Counted from the first letter of the stretch, positions 30,340 to 39,730 are shown. The stretch is 49,171 bases of DNA from an uncultured Candidatus Pelagibacter sp. (GCA_905612495.1 CAJQSF010000014.1:1-49171); one strand, 5' to 3'. The notes: generated by a model not told the origin, from the sequence alone. Numbers and translations are program-made.

Positions 30340-30343
30340 AAAA

Positions 30344-30634
30344 TTGGCTATTGTAAAATCAAAGCTTCTATACCAACTAAAAAAATCATATCCTAATTTC
30401 CTTAAGCGTGACCTTGAAAAGGTTGTGTCCGTAGTTCTAAATGAAATCAAACAAGCTCTCAAACGTGGAGATCGTGTCGAACTAAGAGGTTTTGGTATGT
30501 TTTCAACAAATATTCAAAAAGCTAGAATATCACGAAACCCTAAAACTGGAGAAAAAGTAAACACACCAGAAAAGAAAACAATTCACTTTAAAATGGCAAA
30601 AGAAATGTTTAAAAAATTAAACAATGACGAATAA
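30344..30634 (+). CDS. ihfB: Integration host factor subunit beta / HU family (TTG start)
   Basis: RGDRVELRGFGMFSTNIQKARISRNPKTGEKVNTPEKKTIHFK; follows rpsA. Confidence 0.92.
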   Translation: MAIVKSKLLYQLKKSYPNFLKRDLEKVVSVVLNEIKQALKRGDRVELRGFGMFSTNIQKARISRNPKTGEKVNTPEKKTIHFKMAKEMFKKLNNDE

Positions 30635-31301
30635 AAATATCTTCGTAGCATGCGATGTTTCAAGTCAAAAAGAAATACTAGATTTATTAGAATTAATTCA
30701 TAAAGATATTTCAGGAATTAAAATTGGATTACAATATATTACACAAAGAAGTCCTGAAGAAATAAAAGAGCTTTCCAAGTTTAAAAAACCTATTTTTTAT
30801 GATGGAAAATTTTTTGATATTAAAAATACATTAGTTGAATCAATAAAATCACTTAAAAATTTAAATGTGAATTATGCAACAGTTCATCTTCTAAATGGGT
30901 TAGATTCTCTCAAGGTTGCAAATAAAGCAGCGCAAGAAATTAATTTAAAATTATTAGGCGTTTCTGTTTTAACAAGTTTTGGTGATGAAGATTTGGAGTG
31001 CCTAGGTTTTAATAGCAAAGTTGAAGATCAAGTTAAAAGACTAATTAAAATCGCAATGGAAGCTCAGCTGTATGGCGTTATCTGTAGCCCTCTCGAGATT
31101 AAAATGATTAAAGAAATTGCACCAAAACTTAAATGCTATACTCCAGGGATTAGAATGGGAAATACAAAAGATGATCAAAAAAGAACTATGAATGCTAATG
31201 AGGCGATTAAAGAAGGTAGCGATTGTCTAATAATTGGTAGACCTATTACCAAAGGTGATCCCAAAGAAAACATAAAAAATATTCTTTTATCGATAGATTA
31301 G
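30624..31301 (+). CDS. pyrF: Orotidine-5'-phosphate decarboxylase
   Basis: YDGKFFDIKNT (DxKxxD catalytic array), TPGIRMG, IIGRPITKGDP. Confidence 0.88.
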   Translation: MTNKNIFVACDVSSQKEILDLLELIHKDISGIKIGLQYITQRSPEEIKELSKFKKPIFYDGKFFDIKNTLVESIKSLKNLNVNYATVHLLNGLDSLKVANKAAQEINLKLLGVSVLTSFGDEDLECLGFNSKVEDQVKRLIKIAMEAQLYGVICSPLEIKMIKEIAPKLKCYTPGIRMGNTKDDQKRTMNANEAIKEGSDCLIIGRPITKGDPKENIKNILLSID

Positions 31302-31925
31302 ATGAAGTCAAAAATTTGTGGAATCTCCGACTCTGAAACATTAAAATATTTAGTAGAGCACCCTAACCCTCCTCAGTATATTGGCTTTATTGTTAACTAC
31401 CCAAAATCTAAAAGGTTTGTTGAATACAATCGTCTTAAAGAAATATTAAAAATAGATAAAAAAAACTCAAAATATGTTGCAGTATTAGTTCAACCTGATG
31501 ACAGTATTCTTGAAAAAATAAAAGATTTATCTTTTGATTATTATCAGCTTTATGATTGCACTCTGGTTGAGATAAAGTCCATTAAAGAAAAATATAATAT
31601 AAAAATTATAGTTGCTATCACTGTCAAAGATCAAAATGATATTGTAAAATATATGGAATACAATGATCATGCGGATATAATTTTATTTGATAGTAAAGGT
31701 TATGAAAAAAGCATGTCTTTTGATCATCAGTTAATCAAGAATCTTAAAACAAATAAAGAATTAATGTTAGCAGGAAATATCCAGATAGAAGATAATATTG
31801 TAAACTACAAGGAAATTGCTGACATTGTAGATATTTCTGGAGGTCTAGAAACATCTGGATTAAAAGATATTTCAAAAATAAATATTTTTTTAGAAAAAAT
31901 TAAACAAATTAATAATGAAACTTAA
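31302..31925 (+). CDS. trpF: Phosphoribosylanthranilate isomerase, divergent
   Basis: SKICGISDSE N-terminus, IILFDSKG, DISGGLETSGLKD; upstream of trpB. Confidence 0.82.
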   Translation: MKSKICGISDSETLKYLVEHPNPPQYIGFIVNYPKSKRFVEYNRLKEILKIDKKNSKYVAVLVQPDDSILEKIKDLSFDYYQLYDCTLVEIKSIKEKYNIKIIVAITVKDQNDIVKYMEYNDHADIILFDSKGYEKSMSFDHQLIKNLKTNKELMLAGNIQIEDNIVNYKEIADIVDISGGLETSGLKDISKINIFLEKIKQINNET

Positions 31926-33147
31926 AAAAAAAATTCCTTTAATTGATCAACACGACAAAAGTGGTTTTTGGGGAGGTAAGTTTGGTGGTAATTATATTCC
32001 TGAAACCTTAAAAAAACCTATTGAAGATTTAACACTTCTTTTTGAAAAACTTAGATATGACAAAAAATTTCTAGAACAAAGAGATTACTATTTTAAGAAT
32101 TATATAGGCTCACCAACCTCGCTTATAAAACTTCAAAACCTATCCCGCCATCTAGGAGGAGCACAAATATATGCTAAAATGGTGTCTGAGGCGAACGGAG
32201 GTGCTCATAAAATCTATAATGCGACTGTTCACTGTCTTATTGCTAAAAGGGCAGGCAAAAAATATGTCGTAGGTGATACTGGTGCTGGCTATGCTGGTAA
32301 AATGTTAAGCATGGCTGCTAAAAAATTTGGTCTTAAGTGTAAAATATTTATGGGTGCAAAAGACATAAAGAGACAAAAACCAAATGTTGATGCCATGAAA
32401 AAAAATGGCGCTAAAGTTGTTCCTGTTTACTCTGGGAGCCAAACATTAGTTGATGCAGTTAGTGAGTGCATGCGATATTGGGTTTCAAATTGTGATAATA
32501 CTCACATGTGTGTTGGCTCAACAGTGGGTCCATATATATTTGTTAAGATTTGTGGTTGGAGTACAGCTCAAATTTCAAGAGAATTAAAACTTCAAATTCA
32601 ATCTAAGTTTAAAAAGATTCCAAAAAAAATTAAACTTATTAACTGTGTGGGTGGTGGAAGTTCGGCTTACGGTTTTTGGAGTGAGTTTATGGACTATGAT
32701 AAAAAACAAATTGAATTGGTGGGTGTTGAAGCTGGTGGACCACAAAACTCTAAGCTTCATGCTGCACCTTTAACAAATGGAGCTAAACTTGGGATATTGC
32801 ATGGTGCTGCCGCTTATGTTTGTCAAAATAAGGAAGGACAAATTAATGATACTGCTTCTATTTCTGCTGGATTAGATTACCCAGGTGTGTCTCCTATTCA
32901 CTGTTTCTTAAAAGATACTAAAAGAGCAAGGTATACATCTGCAACAGATGAGGGTGCTCTAAATGCCTATAAACTTGTAACCAATCTTGAAAAAATAAAT
33001 CCAAGTTTAGAGCCATGTCATGCTTTTTCAGAGGCAATCAAAATTGCCCCTAAGTTAAGTAAGGATACTATAATTATAGTAAACTCTTGTGGTGATGCCA
33101 AAAAAGATCGAGACATTTTAAAAGCAAGATTGAGAAAGGTTAACTAA
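31915..33147 (+). CDS. trpB: Tryptophan synthase beta chain-like protein with divergent active site
   Basis: GKFGGNYIPETL, GGAHKIYNA (PLP lysine), CVGGGSSAYGF, SISAGLDYPGVSPIH; positioned between trpF and trpA. Confidence 0.85.
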   Translation: MKLKKKIPLIDQHDKSGFWGGKFGGNYIPETLKKPIEDLTLLFEKLRYDKKFLEQRDYYFKNYIGSPTSLIKLQNLSRHLGGAQIYAKMVSEANGGAHKIYNATVHCLIAKRAGKKYVVGDTGAGYAGKMLSMAAKKFGLKCKIFMGAKDIKRQKPNVDAMKKNGAKVVPVYSGSQTLVDAVSECMRYWVSNCDNTHMCVGSTVGPYIFVKICGWSTAQISRELKLQIQSKFKKIPKKIKLINCVGGGSSAYGFWSEFMDYDKKQIELVGVEAGGPQNSKLHAAPLTNGAKLGILHGAAAYVCQNKEGQINDTASISAGLDYPGVSPIHCFLKDTKRARYTSATDEGALNAYKLVTNLEKINPSLEPCHAFSEAIKIAPKLSKDTIIIVNSCGDAKKDRDILKARLRKVN

Positions 33148-33148
33148 G

Positions 33149-33946
33149 ATGTCATTAATTAACTTAGCATTTAAAAAAACTAAATATGAAAAAAGACCTG
33201 CTTTACTCACTTACACAGTTGCAGGGGATAATAGTAAAAAAAAATCATTAGAAATATTAAGATCAATTGCAAACTATGCTGATATTTGTGAGATAGGTTT
33301 TCCTCATAACACTCCAATCGCAGATGGTGGTCAAATTCAATCAAGTGCTTATCGAGCTATAAAAAATGGAATTAAAATTAAAGATGTTTTTTCAATAGTA
33401 AAAAATTTTAAAAAATCTAAACAAGCAAAACCAGTAATTTTAATGGGTTACTACAATATGATTTATCAGTATGGTGATAGTAACTTCATCAATATCTGTA
33501 AAAAAGTTGGTGTTGATGGTTTAATTGTTGTTGATTTACCTTATCCTGAAAACAAAAATTTTGCCAAAAAATGTAAGAAGAAAAATATTAACTTTATTCA
33601 ATTGGTTTCTCCTACTACTTCACTAATTAGAATGAAAAAGATTATTAGAGATTCTCATGATATGGTCTACTATATTAGTATGCTCTCAACGACGGGTGGT
33701 AAGCTAAAGGTTTCACCTAAAAAAATTCTTGAAAGATATAATAAAATTAAAAATCTAAATAAGAATAAAAATGTTGTAATTGGGTTTGGAATTACAGAAA
33801 AGACTATAGCTTCGCTAAGAAAGGCTGATGGATTGGTGGTTGGAAGTGCCTTGTGCAAAGAAATATCAAAATCAGTCGAAAAAAGACAAAATCCTGTCAC
33901 AAATGTAACTAATATTGTAAAAAGACTAAGAGAAAAAATTGCATGA
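33149..33946 (+). CDS. trpA: Tryptophan synthase alpha chain, divergent
   Basis: CEIGFPHNTPIADGGQIQ, ILMGYYNMIYQYG, GVDGLIVVDLPYPE. Confidence 0.87.
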   Translation: MSLINLAFKKTKYEKRPALLTYTVAGDNSKKKSLEILRSIANYADICEIGFPHNTPIADGGQIQSSAYRAIKNGIKIKDVFSIVKNFKKSKQAKPVILMGYYNMIYQYGDSNFINICKKVGVDGLIVVDLPYPENKNFAKKCKKKNINFIQLVSPTTSLIRMKKIIRDSHDMVYYISMLSTTGGKLKVSPKKILERYNKIKNLNKNKNVVIGFGITEKTIASLRKADGLVVGSALCKEISKSVEKRQNPVTNVTNIVKRLREKIA

Positions 33947-34872
33947 ATTGGATTAAAAAAACCCTACGTTTCGGTGAAAAAATAAAAAGAATAATTAAAA
34001 AACGTGCAAGCAAAGAAGAAATTGCTAATAGTGATTGGACATCTTGTTGTAAAGGTCCAATTTTAAAAAAGGATTTGGAAGATAATTTGTGGGTTTGCCT
34101 ATCTTGTAATAAGCATCACAGAATAAATCCACGTCAAAGATTTGATGTTATTTTTGGTAAAAATAATTATGAAGTTTTAAAAACTCCAATTCCTCAGGAT
34201 GACCCTTTAAATTGGAGTGACTCTAAATCATACAAAGATAGGTTGAAAGCTGCTAGAAAAAAAACAGGTATGAACTGTGGAATGATGGTGATCAACACTA
34301 ATATTCATACTATAAAAATTACTGCTATTGCCTCAGATTTTGATTTTATAGGTGGCTCAATTGGTGCAGCGGAAGGTGAAGCTTTCTTATATGGAATTCA
34401 GCATGCTATTGAAAATGAACAACCTTTTGTAGTTTTCACTGCAGGTGGTGGAATGAGAATGATGGAGTCGTTAATCTCACTTTCACAAATGACCAGAACT
34501 ACTTTAGCAATTAATGAACTTAAAAAGCATAACCTTCCTTACATTGTTGTGTTAACAGATCCAACTGCAGGTGGTATTACAGCATCCTATGCAATGCTTG
34601 GTGATATTCATTTAGCCGAACCTGGGGCCCTGATAGCTTTTGCAGGAGCTCGTGTGATTCAAGGAACTGTTAGAGAAGAATTGCCTGATGGCTTTCAAAG
34701 AAGTGAATATGTTGAAAAAACGGGATTTGTAGATTTAATTGTTGAAAGAAAAGACCTTAGAGAAAAATTAGGCACATTATTATCAATATTGTTAAAGAAA
34801 AATTCTGCTATAAATTCATCAGAAAATGAAACTTCAGAAGATAGTAGAACGCTTACAAAAGCTGCATCCTAA
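33943..34872 (+). CDS. accD: Acetyl-CoA carboxylase carboxyltransferase subunit beta
   Basis: Altered zinc ribbon, GGSIGAAEGEAFLYGI, VLTDPTAGGITASYAMLGD. Confidence 0.95.
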   Translation: MNWIKKTLRFGEKIKRIIKKRASKEEIANSDWTSCCKGPILKKDLEDNLWVCLSCNKHHRINPRQRFDVIFGKNNYEVLKTPIPQDDPLNWSDSKSYKDRLKAARKKTGMNCGMMVINTNIHTIKITAIASDFDFIGGSIGAAEGEAFLYGIQHAIENEQPFVVFTAGGGMRMMESLISLSQMTRTTLAINELKKHNLPYIVVLTDPTAGGITASYAMLGDIHLAEPGALIAFAGARVIQGTVREELPDGFQRSEYVEKTGFVDLIVERKDLREKLGTLLSILLKKNSAINSSENETSEDSRTLTKAAS

Positions 34873-36094
34873 GGAAATAGATCTAAGCCTAGATCGAACT
34901 AGAAATCTTTTAGAAAAACTAGGAAATCCTCAAGATCAGATTACTTGTATTTCAATTGTTGGAACCAACGGTAAATTTTCAACAATCCAAGCTCTTTATG
35001 CAATTTTAAAAGCAGCAGATTACAAATGCAATATTTATACAAGTCCACACATCCAAAAGATTAATGAACGATTTGTCTTTAATAACAAACCTTTAACAGA
35101 TGTTGAATTGGCCAATCTTTTTAACGAGATAGAGGAGGCAAATAATGAAACACAAATTACTTTCTTTGAAATTTTAACTGTTGCGTACCTTCATTATGCT
35201 AGAAAATACCCTGAAAACATTAACTTAATTGAGTCAGGCCTATTTCATAGATTTGATGCAACCAATATATTAAAGAAGAACTTGGCGAGTATTGTGACAG
35301 CGATTGGTCTTGACCATTTAGATTGGCTTCCAAAAAAAGAGCAGACAGTTGAAAAAATCATATTTGAAAAAACATCCACTTTACTAAATTCCAAAATCAT
35401 TGTTGCAAAACAAAGCACAAATGAAATTAGCAAAAGTATTGAAAATACAATTAAAGATAACTCTTCTAAAAAAATAATCTTTAATATAAATTACAGTTTC
35501 ATTTTAAAAGAAAATGATTTCTTTTATTTTGAGGATGAGTTTGGTGGTTTAAAACTTCCAAAACCAAATTTACCTGGCGAATTTCAATTAGAGAATGTCT
35601 CTACTGCGATTGCAACCGCAAGACAACTGACAGATTACAAAATAACTGACGAACATATTAAGAGTGGTATTACTAAAATTGAAAGTATTGCACGACTACA
35701 AGAATTAAAATCTGGAAAACTAAAAGATTTAACTAATGATAATTTACTATTTGTAGATGGCTCTCATAACCCACTTGGTGCAAAAGTATTAAATGAATAT
35801 CTTCAAAGTTTAAATTGTAAAAAACATATTATATTAGGCATGATGGCAAATAAAAATCACAACGAATATATGAGTTACTTTAAGGATATTGAATCTTTAA
35901 CAACAATTGATATTCCAAACCAACCTAATGCAATCAAAGGAAATAAACTTAGAGATAAAATTAAAAATTTTAAAAATACCAATTACGAAAACTCAATTGA
36001 AAATGCTATTAGATCAATTAATCTTAAGGAAAATGATATTATTTTGATTACAGGTTCTTTATATCTTGCAGGAGAAATTTTAAACTTAAATTAG
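34826..36094 (+). CDS. folC: Folylpolyglutamate synthase / dihydrofolate synthase
   Basis: LSLDRTRNLLEKLGNPQ, IVGTNGKFSTIQALYAIL, LFVDGSHNPLGAKVL. Confidence 0.93.
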   Translation: MKLQKIVERLQKLHPKEIDLSLDRTRNLLEKLGNPQDQITCISIVGTNGKFSTIQALYAILKAADYKCNIYTSPHIQKINERFVFNNKPLTDVELANLFNEIEEANNETQITFFEILTVAYLHYARKYPENINLIESGLFHRFDATNILKKNLASIVTAIGLDHLDWLPKKEQTVEKIIFEKTSTLLNSKIIVAKQSTNEISKSIENTIKDNSSKKIIFNINYSFILKENDFFYFEDEFGGLKLPKPNLPGEFQLENVSTAIATARQLTDYKITDEHIKSGITKIESIARLQELKSGKLKDLTNDNLLFVDGSHNPLGAKVLNEYLQSLNCKKHIILGMMANKNHNEYMSYFKDIESLTTIDIPNQPNAIKGNKLRDKIKNFKNTNYENSIENAIRSINLKENDIILITGSLYLAGEILNLN

Positions 36095-36408
36095 ATGTTC
36101 TTATCTAGAAATTCTTTCATGTGGCTTTCTGCAACGCCTCCTACTTTTCTGTCTACCTCAACACCTTTTTTGTAAACAATAACAGTAGGTACACCTCTTA
36201 CGCCAGCAGCAGAACCAGTGTTAATTCCACCATTTTCAATGTCCGCATAATAGAAGCTAGCTTGGTCTTTGTAAGTATCAGATAATTTTTCCATTACTGG
36301 AATTAATGCCTTGCAAGGGGCACACCATTCTGCAGAAAACTGTACTACAGAAACCTCTTCGCTCTTAATTTTTGTTTCAAACTGTTCGTCTTTAAAATCT
36401 ATAAGCAT
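36091..36408 (-). CDS. trxA: Thioredoxin (WCAPC active site)
   Basis: VVQFSAEWCAPCKALIPVMEKLSD, VRGVPTVIVYKKG. Confidence 0.93.
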   Translation of the reverse strand: MLIDFKDEQFETKIKSEEVSVVQFSAEWCAPCKALIPVMEKLSDTYKDQASFYYADIENGGINTGSAAGVRGVPTVIVYKKGVEVDRKVGGVAESHMKEFLDKNI

Positions 36409-36481
36409 GCTTCATGTATAAATTTTTATTTTATTTATTCAATATGTAAAAAAGGTTTTTTTAAATTAATTCACAGTAGAA

Positions 36482-37909
36482 TTATGCTTGCTCATATTTT
36501 TTCTGTATTCCTTCAACAAATTCATTAATTTCATCTAAAAACTTAAGCTTTTTCTCATCTTTATCGTTGGTGTATCTATCTCTTAAATTATCACATTCAA
36601 AATAAAATTCCTTACATGTCCACCATTTCTCTTTTTCGTCACTTAATATTCTCTCTGCTATCCCTCTTTTTATGGTTTTAAACATGTCTGTTGGCAATGT
36701 TTCTGGTGATTCTTGATAAATTATCTTTTTCCCAAAACTTACCATTCTCTCATCTTCAAATTTATCTAGTAAAATTAATTTGTCCTTCCAAGACGCTGCA
36801 TGCCATTTTGGAAATAACGCTGTATCTTTTTGAGGTGTAAATTTTTTATAAATTGTCTCTTCAGCAAGTAGATCAACCTGTGAATCAAATTGTGCTTTAT
36901 CTTCAGCAGTTTCTCTTAATGCAGTTAAAACATTTTGAGAGAATCTTTCATTATCGTTTACTAATTTTGCACGCTTTTTAATTAAATCAATATCAAGATT
37001 ACAATATGGTTCAGTTTGTAATCCATAACTTGCATCTAAAATTATAGGAGCTTTGTTTGATCTTATAGTTCTTAAAAACTTTAATTTTTTAATAGCAGTT
37101 TTAAGTTCTGAAATTGACATATCAAATAATGGAATTGGATCAATTTTAAGATCAAATGCTTGGCCCCATTGATAAACTGGATGAATACAATGCTTAGGGT
37201 GAAGTGGAGCAACTACAAATCTATAATTTTTTCCAAAATGATATTCAGCTAATGTAAATATCTTCTCAGTTTTAAATATTGTTTCTGTGTCATTCTTGTT
37301 TGCTGTTCTTAAAAAAGTATCCCATGTTTGAGGTTGATTTTTTTTAATTAAACCTAAAACTTTGACAGTTAGCTCTGCGTCAAATAAAGCTGAGTGAGCC
37401 CCACTAGATTCGAAGCCATTCATTCTAGCTAATGATTCTAGTTTCATTACTGCATTACCTTTTGCATTTATTTCTGTTTTTACTACACTCTCATCAACAG
37501 CATGTGCTCCTCTTGCTATGTTTAATCCATCATGTCTTTTGTTTGGTGTGGCATTTGTAATATATGGATATCTAATTCCTCTAAAAAATTCGTTTCTTAT
37601 CATCTCGTCATCAAAACCAATATTTGACCAACCCATAAATATTGCTGGGCTCCACTTTTTAAATACCGCTTCTAATTGAGATAACATTTGATAATGACTT
37701 AGATTTCCTTTGGTTAATAAATCAACACTAGTTTTATTCACTATTAAGGCCATTGCTTGAGGCACTTCTCCTTCTGGTAACCTGCATCTAAAATTAAATC
37801 TGTCTAATTCTTTAAAGTTTGCATCAACTAAAACACCACCTACTTCAATAATACTCCCCCATGAAGTGTTTGCACTGCTAGATTCTATATCCCATATTGC
37901 TAAATTCAT
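36482..37909 (-). CDS. sbcB: Exodeoxyribonuclease I
   Basis: DEDDh motifs (LAIWDIESSSANT, WSNIGFDDEMIRNEFFRG, HSALFDAELT) plus ExoI C-terminal region. Confidence 0.88.
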   Translation of the reverse strand: MNLAIWDIESSSANTSWGSIIEVGGVLVDANFKELDRFNFRCRLPEGEVPQAMALIVNKTSVDLLTKGNLSHYQMLSQLEAVFKKWSPAIFMGWSNIGFDDEMIRNEFFRGIRYPYITNATPNKRHDGLNIARGAHAVDESVVKTEINAKGNAVMKLESLARMNGFESSGAHSALFDAELTVKVLGLIKKNQPQTWDTFLRTANKNDTETIFKTEKIFTLAEYHFGKNYRFVVAPLHPKHCIHPVYQWGQAFDLKIDPIPLFDMSISELKTAIKKLKFLRTIRSNKAPIILDASYGLQTEPYCNLDIDLIKKRAKLVNDNERFSQNVLTALRETAEDKAQFDSQVDLLAEETIYKKFTPQKDTALFPKWHAASWKDKLILLDKFEDERMVSFGKKIIYQESPETLPTDMFKTIKRGIAERILSDEKEKWWTCKEFYFECDNLRDRYTNDKDEKKLKFLDEINEFVEGIQKKYEQA

Positions 37910-37910
37910 A

Positions 37911-38597
37911 TTAATTCATATTCCTTTGGTGATAAAATTGTTCAACTTTTTCTAAAAACTTGTTTTGATATTCTTCTAATTTTTTGCCTTGAATTCTGAA
38001 GTCTTGGAATAAATTATCTACAGTACAAAGTAAAACAATTCCTTGGGTTATTTTTGAATTGTGTACAACGTTGTGAGCTAATGAATATGCCCCTAATTGA
38101 AGGTAATAATCCTCAATCCACTCCTCTTTTTTGGGTTTGTTTGATTGTTTAAAATCTATAATAGTTTCTTGCCCTTCATACACACCTACTGCATCGCATG
38201 TTCCGGCATATTTTCCAGGATAATATAAAGTTGCTTCAGTTCCCCAAATTTCTGACAGTTTATTTTTAATTCCTTGCTCAATAATTTCATCAGCCATTTT
38301 TTTAGATTTATTTTCTATTTCTAATAATTCTAGATTTAACTGGCCTAATAAATATTTTTCTAGAAAGCCATGCATTGATGTTCCTCTGCTTGAGGCATCG
38401 TTTTTAATTCTATTTGCTTCGGCAGCTCCCACTCGTGCTTTCCAGTTTGCAAGGGATGCTTTTTTTTCTTCACTTTGCGTTGCTTGTAATATGGATGTGA
38501 CTGATGGAAGTTTTTGTTGGTTAACAGCATACATTCTTGAGCCACTAACCATTGATCTCATAGATTTTGGATATGAAAATTTATTATTCCACTGCAT
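37911..38597 (-). CDS. PD-(D/E)XK (RecB/MGME1-like) exonuclease
   Basis: LPSVTSILQ, RGTSMHGFLEKYLLGQ, YAGTCDAVGVYEGQETIIDFKQ, YYLQLGAYS. Confidence 0.83.
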   Translation of the reverse strand: MQWNNKFSYPKSMRSMVSGSRMYAVNQQKLPSVTSILQATQSEEKKASLANWKARVGAAEANRIKNDASSRGTSMHGFLEKYLLGQLNLELLEIENKSKKMADEIIEQGIKNKLSEIWGTEATLYYPGKYAGTCDAVGVYEGQETIIDFKQSNKPKKEEWIEDYYLQLGAYSLAHNVVHNSKITQGIVLLCTVDNLFQDFRIQGKKLEEYQNKFLEKVEQFYHQRNMN

Positions 38598-38632
38598 ATT
38601 TATCTTATAATCATTATTGAAGAGAAAAAAAA

Positions 38633-39730
38633 TTAATTTTTTGCCTGTTTTGAGTGATCAATAAATTTTTCTACATTTTCTGTTTGAACAGCCTTTTCAA
38701 CTTGCTCGGGATCTTTAATATTTTCCAGGCTTCTAGTAATTGATCTTGCATCTGTTCCAAATTTATCGACAACTGTCATTGCTTCTTCTAATTTTTTTCT
38801 AAGAGAAATTATATTATCAAAATGTTTTCCAAATCTTGAGCTAATTGTTTTTAAATGATCATAGATTTCTGTAGCACCCTTTTGAACTTTTAAAGATTGA
38901 AAACCCATGTGCAAAGATTGTAAGTAAGCTGAAAGAGTATTAGGGCCACAGATTACAATTTTATATTTTTTCATTAATTCTTGAGTTAATAATTCTTTAG
39001 TAGTTGGATCTTGGTATTCAGTTAATTCTTTATATAAACTCTCAGTTGGTGCATAAACAATTGCAAAATCTGTAGTTTTTGGTGGCACTATGTATTTTTC
39101 GTTAACACTTTTAGCTTTAGCTTTAAATGCAGCAGCTAATTTTGCTCTTGCATCTGCAACAGCTTTTTTATTATCATCATCATAACCGTCAGTAATTGCT
39201 TTAAATTTTTCTACTGGGAAATGTGAGTCTACGGGTACCATTACATCACCTTGAAGTTTGATTGCAAATTCTACATTTTCACCCGTATCTTCTTTCATCT
39301 TAACGTTAGTCTGAAATTGTGAAGCAGGTAATAGGTCCTTGATTAGGGCATCTAATGAAAACTCTGCAAGAGTTCCATATTTTTTAACACCCGCTAAAAT
39401 CTTAGTTATGCCCTCTTGGCTTTTATTTAATAATTCGACCTGACTATTGAAGTTTCCTACTTTTTCATCAACTTTTGTTAAAGCTTCAGTCATATCTTTA
39501 GTCACCCCAGTTGATAGGTTATTAAATGAAGTCGACATAGAACCTAGTGAAGTATTAATCGTAGTATTTAAGGTATCTTTTAATGAAGTAATTTCTGTTT
39601 TTAAATTAGCTATTTCCTCAGCTCCTTTATTTTCATTATCATCTTTAGGCTTAGATCTTAAGTTTAGATACAGAATGCCTGAAGTTGCGCCAAGTAATAA
39701 AACTAATAAAGTTAATAAGATACTATCCAT
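38633..39730 (-). CDS. rmuC: DNA recombination protein RmuC
   Basis: N-terminal TM, coiled coil, DVMVPVDSHFPVEKFKAI, DFAIVYAPTESLYKEL. Confidence 0.92.
   Translation of the reverse strand: MDSILLTLLVLLLGATSGILYLNLRSKPKDDNENKGAEEIANLKTEITSLKDTLNTTINTSLGSMSTSFNNLSTGVTKDMTEALTKVDEKVGNFNSQVELLNKSQEGITKILAGVKKYGTLAEFSLDALIKDLLPASQFQTNVKMKEDTGENVEFAIKLQGDVMVPVDSHFPVEKFKAITDGYDDDNKKAVADARAKLAAAFKAKAKSVNEKYIVPPKTTDFAIVYAPTESLYKELTEYQDPTTKELLTQELMKKYKIVICGPNTLSAYLQSLHMGFQSLKVQKGATEIYDHLKTISSRFGKHFDNIISLRKKLEEAMTVVDKFGTDARSITRSLENIKDPEQVEKAVQTENVEKFIDHSKQAKN

Noticed and set aside
36091-36408. Thioredoxin WCAPC as a novel redox protein
   Set aside because: Single Gly-to-Ala change in an otherwise normal thioredoxin; too minor to list as a finding.
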